DNA from: JANNYA01 sp031422315
Lineage (GTDB): Bacteria; Pseudomonadota; Gammaproteobacteria; Xanthomonadales; SZUA-5
DNA: 64,000 bases
Reading direction: 5' to 3'
Assembly: GCA_031422315.1 (NCBI GenBank)
Contig: JANOQN010000036.1
Span: 62,001-126,000, forward strand
Of this stretch, positions 60,744 through 64,000 are shown one piece after another. The translations under genes and the position numbers were made by a program. A model generated the notes under the pieces. The model searched no databases and had not been told where the DNA came from. It was given only the letters and a program-made list of their open reading frames with translations. Numbering within the stretch: position 1 is the first letter of the stretch; each line of letters starts with the position of its first letter.

Positions 60744-62145
60744 AAAATTCAGCGTGACCTGGCGTTCTCGGATACGGAATCGCGTCGCGAATATTGCTCA
60801 AGCCACACACGTACACGACCAGCCGCTCAAAGCCTAGGCCAAAGCCGCAGTGCGGCACGCTGCCGTAGCGGCGCAAATCGCGATACCACTGATAGCTATC
60901 ACCGTGTACGCCAAATTGCGCCATGCGTTTGTCGAGATAATCGAGCCGTTCTTCGCGCTGGCTGCCGCCGATGATTTCACCAATTCCAGGCGCCAGCACG
61001 TCCATCGCCGCGACGGTTTTGCCATCGTCATTTAAGCGCATGTAAAAGGCTTTGATTTGCTCTGGGTAGTTCATCACCACCACCGGGCGGCCGACGTGCT
61101 CTTCGCTCAAATAGCGTTCGTGCTCGGTCTGCAAATCCACACCCCAGCTCGGTGCAAAATCAAATTTGCGGCCAGATTTTTGCAAAATCTCGATAGCTTC
61201 ACCGTAGTGCATGCGCTCAAACGGCGCGGCGATAATGCCTTCGAGCCGCGTGATAGCCGTTTTCTCGATCTTGTCGGCAATAAAGGCCATGTCATCCGCG
61301 CGCTCGCTCAGCACGGCCTTAAAAATATACTTCAGGAAATCCTCGGCGAGATCAGCGTTGTCATTCAAGTCAGCGAACGCGATCTCTGGTTCGACCATCC
61401 AAAACTCCGCCAAATGCCGGGTGGTGTTAGAGTTTTCCGCTCGGAACGTTGGCCCGAAGGTGTAAACCTTACTGAGCGCCAAGCAATAGGCTTCGACATT
61501 CAATTGGCCCGAAACGGTTAAAAATGCTTCTTTTCCGAAAAAATCCTGGCCAAAATCAATCGCACCCTTGTCACCACGTGGCAGGTTCGCTAAATCCAAA
61601 GTGGACACACGAAACATTTGCCCAGCGCCTTCGCAATCGCTGGCGGTGATGATCGGCGTATTGATCCAGAAAAAATCGCGCTCATGAAAGTAGCGGTGAA
61701 TCGCTTGCGATATGCAGTTGCGGATCCGTGTAACGGCGCTAAACGTATTAGTGCGTGGGCGCAAATGCGCAATCTCACGCAGGAATTCCATCGTGTGCGG
61801 CTTGGGCTGCACCGGGTAAGTTTCTGGATCGTCGACTAAACCATGCACCCGTAGCGTATGCACCTGCATTTCCACCGATTGCCCGCCGCCCTGGCTTTGC
61901 ACCAACAAGCCCGTACACTCGAGTGACGCGCCGGTGGTGAGCCTAAGCACGTCGTGGGTGTAATTAGCTAACGTATTAGGCACAACGAGTTGTATCGTGG
62001 CAAAGCAGCTGCCATCCGATAGCTGGATAAACGAAATACCGGCTTTGGAATCGCGCCGGGTGCGCACCCAGCCTTTTAAGGTAACGGTTTGATCGACATA
62101 TTGAGGGCCAATTGCGGCCTTGACTGAAATAGCTGGGCTTGCCAT
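60742..62145 (-). CDS. asnS: Asparaginyl-tRNA synthetase
   Basis: A 467-residue class IIb synthetase. The OB-fold anticodon domain (VTLKGWVRTRRDSKAGISFI) is followed by motif 2 (FRAENSNTTRHLAEFWMVEP) and motif 3 (CGFGLGFERLVVYVCG). It charges tRNA-Asn. Length and ends match the family. The gene is monocistronic apart from the element abutting its stop; upstream 62146-62239 has three TGATGTACT-like repeats. Confidence 0.97.
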   Translation of the reverse strand: MASPAISVKAAIGPQYVDQTVTLKGWVRTRRDSKAGISFIQLSDGSCFATIQLVVPNTLANYTHDVLRLTTGASLECTGLLVQSQGGGQSVEMQVHTLRVHGLVDDPETYPVQPKPHTMEFLREIAHLRPRTNTFSAVTRIRNCISQAIHRYFHERDFFWINTPIITASDCEGAGQMFRVSTLDLANLPRGDKGAIDFGQDFFGKEAFLTVSGQLNVEAYCLALSKVYTFGPTFRAENSNTTRHLAEFWMVEPEIAFADLNDNADLAEDFLKYIFKAVLSERADDMAFIADKIEKTAITRLEGIIAAPFERMHYGEAIEILQKSGRKFDFAPSWGVDLQTEHERYLSEEHVGRPVVVMNYPEQIKAFYMRLNDDGKTVAAMDVLAPGIGEIIGGSQREERLDYLDKRMAQFGVHGDSYQWYRDLRRYGSVPHCGFGLGFERLVVYVCGLSNIRDAIPYPRTPGHAEF

Positions 62146-62239
62146 AGAAGTTGCGTACTCGATTGATTGAATTGAAAATTATTGACGTACTTAATGTTGA
62201 TGTACTGTTGTTGATGTACTAGAGGCTAGAGGCGAGAGG

Positions 62240-63325
62240 CTAGATGCCAAGTTGCACTTGTCCATCGCGCACGAACGGTGCTTTGACGACGCGCACGTCG
62301 ACCAGCTTGCCGCGAATATCGACTCTCACTTCGCCTAAATCACCAGCTGGCAATCTGGCAAAGGCGATGCCTTTCATTGCGCTTGGCGAATAAGTGCCCG
62401 ACAAAATTTCGCCGATGCCTGCTGCCGAATGAACCGCTTGCCCATGCCGCAGCACGCCTTTTTCGTCCATTACAAGCGCGACGAGCTGGCGCGGTACGCC
62501 GCTGACAAGCTGCGCTTCCAATGCTGCTCTGCCAATGAAATTGCGTCCTGGCGGCGCCATGGCAACTGTCCAAGCTAAGCCCGCTTCAAAGGGCGAGATG
62601 GATTCATCCATATCTTGACCGTACAAATTCATTCCGGCTTCCAAGCGCAGCGTATCGCGAGCACCCAGGCCAGCGGCCTTCACACCAGCGGCCTCTAAAC
62701 GCGTACAGAAATCTGCTGCTTCAGATTCTGGCAGGATGATTTCATAGCCATCTTCGCCGGTGTAGCCGGTGCGCGCGATGAAGTAGCCATCGCCCTCACA
62801 AGCGGAAAATTTACTCAAAGCAGCGGCAGCCGTAGAAGTTTCAACGCTCAACAAGCTATGCGCTTTGGCTCTGGCGTTGGGCCCTTGCACCGCCACCATG
62901 GCTAGTTCGCGCTCTTTGGCTTCAATATCAAAGGCCTTTGCGTGCTTCTCAATCCAGGCCAGGTCTTTATCTCGCGTTGCGGCATTCACTACCAGCCGGA
63001 ACCAAGTTTCGGTTTGAAAGTACACGATTAAATCGTCGATCACGCCGCCCTGTTCGTTCAACATGCAGGTGTAAAGCGCTTTGCCGCGCGCTTTGAGCTT
63101 GTCGACATTATTAGCCACCAAATAGCGCAAAAACTCCCGCACGCGCGTGCCGAGCAAATCCACCACCGTCATGTGCGAGACATCAAACCAGCCGGAATCA
63201 CGCCGAACTTGATGGTGCTCATCAAGCTGCGAGCCATAGTGCAGCGGCATATCCCAGCCGCCAAAGTCCACCATTTTCGCGCCTAAACTTCGGTGCAGCG
63301 CATTCAAAACCGTTGCTTTGCTCAT
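62240..63325 (-). CDS. gcvT: Glycine cleavage system T protein (aminomethyltransferase)
   Basis: A 361-residue GcvT with MVDFGGWDMPLHYGSQLDEH, FDVSHM, NEQGGVIDDLIVY, GYTGEDGYEI and LRLEAGMNLYGQDMDE. It transfers the methylene group from lipoyl-H protein to tetrahydrofolate. The partner genes gcvH and gcvP are not downstream within the window, where asnS follows. A glycine riboswitch was looked for upstream and not convincingly found. Confidence 0.95.
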   Translation of the reverse strand: MSKATVLNALHRSLGAKMVDFGGWDMPLHYGSQLDEHHQVRRDSGWFDVSHMTVVDLLGTRVREFLRYLVANNVDKLKARGKALYTCMLNEQGGVIDDLIVYFQTETWFRLVVNAATRDKDLAWIEKHAKAFDIEAKERELAMVAVQGPNARAKAHSLLSVETSTAAAALSKFSACEGDGYFIARTGYTGEDGYEIILPESEAADFCTRLEAAGVKAAGLGARDTLRLEAGMNLYGQDMDESISPFEAGLAWTVAMAPPGRNFIGRAALEAQLVSGVPRQLVALVMDEKGVLRHGQAVHSAAGIGEILSGTYSPSAMKGIAFARLPAGDLGEVRVDIRGKLVDVRVVKAPFVRDGQVQLGI

Positions 63326-63558
63326 GACTTAGCCTCAATCAATTTAAGCGCGCAGTTTAGCTTAAAAACTATACGCGCCTGCGCTGTCAGATTCGTCTGA
63401 CAAGCGAACTCGCGCTTTTGCGCCTAAACCTGACACCGCACCTGACAGCGTCAGCTCAGACGTTCGCCTAAAGTTTCTCTACCGGCCAGCCAGCCGGCCC
63501 GCGCAAAGCAGCGCTGCAATTCATCCAAAACAATCCATCTCAAATCAAGGAATTCACC
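63326..63558. promoter_or_regulatory. Divergent gcvT/comEA-like region with CTGACA repeats
   Basis: TGTCAGA-TTCG-TCTGACA (63385-63402) is a perfect 7-bp hairpin with a TTCG loop. CCTGACA occurs again near 63428 and 63438, and CAGCTCAGACG near 63450. The hairpin may be a regulator site or part of a leader RNA for gcvT. No gene is in the region. Confidence 0.4.
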
Positions 63559-63852
63559 ATGTTCAAGCACATCATCGCCGCAATCGTCCTTAGCTTCACC
63601 GCATTCGTTCAAGCCGGTCAACCGGTTAATATCAACACCGCGACCGTCGCTGAACTAGCAGAGTCGCTCGACGGTATCGGTGCAGCCAAGGCCAAAGCCA
63701 TTGTGGAATATCGCACCGCCAACGGCGGCTTCAAAAGCCCGGACGCGCTCACTGAAGTCAAGGGCATTGGCTTGAAAACCGTTGAGAAAAATGCTGAGTT
63801 TATTAAGCTAGGTGCAGCGCCTGCGGCTAAGACACCTGCGACAAAGCAGTAG
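63559..63852 (+). CDS. Exported ComEA-like helix-hairpin-helix protein
   Basis: A 97-residue protein with a signal peptide (cleavage after AFVQA, residue 19) and a ComEA-type helix-hairpin-helix domain (VNINTATVAELAESLDGIGA, then SPDALTEVKGIGLKTVEKN). Periplasmic proteins of this kind bind double-stranded DNA and can serve in uptake during natural transformation. The tail is Ala/Pro/Lys-rich. It has AAGGAA before the ATG. A competence role is inferred; no other competence gene is nearby. Confidence 0.9.
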   Translation: MFKHIIAAIVLSFTAFVQAGQPVNINTATVAELAESLDGIGAAKAKAIVEYRTANGGFKSPDALTEVKGIGLKTVEKNAEFIKLGAAPAAKTPATKQ

Positions 63853-63921
63853 TCGACTGTCGAAATTCTTGATAATCCTTAACTTCGACTCGCTTCAAAG
63901 GTCTTTGATCCTCAAATCGTC

Positions 63922-63941
63922 ATTCCCGCGCAGGCGGGAAT
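63922..63941. repeat. Extragenic palindrome of the ATTCCCGC/GCGGGAAT type
   Basis: ATTCCCGC-gcag-GCGGGAAT is a perfect 8-bp palindrome in the common form seen between genes in many proteobacteria. Only one copy is found in this window. The rest of 63853-64000 shows nothing else. Confidence 0.75.
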
Positions 63942-64000
63942 CCAGGCTCGCCGAGCTTTCGTGCGACATGATGGTGGAAAAACGCGGAAATATCGCGATT

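Noticed and set aside
62160..62230. TGATGTACT triple repeat between asnS and gcvT as a regulator array
   Set aside because: Only three imperfect short copies with uneven spacing; no supporting context.
63440..63530. Glycine riboswitch upstream of gcvT
   Set aside because: GAAACTTTAGGCGAACG on the minus strand resembles the 3' half of the aptamer, but the 5' half and the second aptamer are not seen.
1..64000. CRISPR array, rRNA or tRNA genes
   Set aside because: No regularly spaced repeat array and no recognisable rRNA or tRNA sequence was seen on either strand by eye.

Overview
The window is 64 kb of a Gram-negative proteobacterial chromosome, most likely beta- or gammaproteobacterial. Evidence: Tat and lipoprotein signals, glyQ, asnS, pdxJ, gcvT, a RibB with a degenerate RibA-like tail, MtfA, PhoB behind a canonical Pho box, and a periplasmic starch-degrading cluster. 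Genus cannot be assigned from the sequence. There are no tRNA or rRNA genes and no CRISPR array that I can see.

Region 1 (1-16.6 kb) is a defence-type island, mostly on the minus strand. It holds two parts of type I restriction-modification: hsdM-hsdS-DUF1016 nuclease at 8.0-12.8 kb, and hsdR plus a second hsdS that runs off the left edge at 0-4.1 kb. Between them lie a frameshifted gene, an AlpA-like HTH gene, a solitary AbiEi-type antitoxin gene with a large palindrome, a lipoprotein gene and the tail of a serine recombinase. To the right are a decayed second AbiEi copy, a two-gene operon (cytosolic trypsin-like protease with zinc ribbon plus an unrecognised partner), and vapBC. The protease pair is the best candidate here for an undescribed system.

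Region 2 (16.8-24.4 kb) holds surface and envelope genes: a four-repeat DUF4397 protein, an orphan iron-type ABC permease, a serine hydrolase, and the DUF1800/DUF1501 pair.

Region 3 (24.5-36.7 kb) is an Rhs polymorphic-toxin locus. A 1710-residue Rhs protein starts with an octanucleotide tandem repeat in its signal-peptide codons, which predicts phase variation. Downstream are its MORN-like putative immunity gene, a displaced tip with a second putative immunity gene, scars, and an orphan Rhs C-terminal cassette with its own immunity gene. That cassette lies between 78-80 bp direct repeats. Next come a broken alpha/beta-hydrolase gene and an intact IS66-family element with perfect 8-bp target duplications.

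Region 4 (36.7-50.5 kb) holds P450-TetR divergent from an MFS exporter, a dapB-like gene, phoB without phoR, a Uma2 nuclease and an AAA ATPase. A maltodextrin cluster follows: an alpha-amylase fused to a complete Cu/Zn superoxide dismutase domain, an MFS sugar transporter, and a divergent secreted pullulanase.

Region 5 (50.5-64 kb) is mostly core metabolism: mtfA, pdxJ, ribB-glyQ (glyS not adjacent), a GNAT and a SnoaL-like gene, an Mpo1-like protein, SDR, acyl-CoA dehydrogenase, a possible structured RNA or repeat, asnS, gcvT and a ComEA-like helix-hairpin-helix protein.
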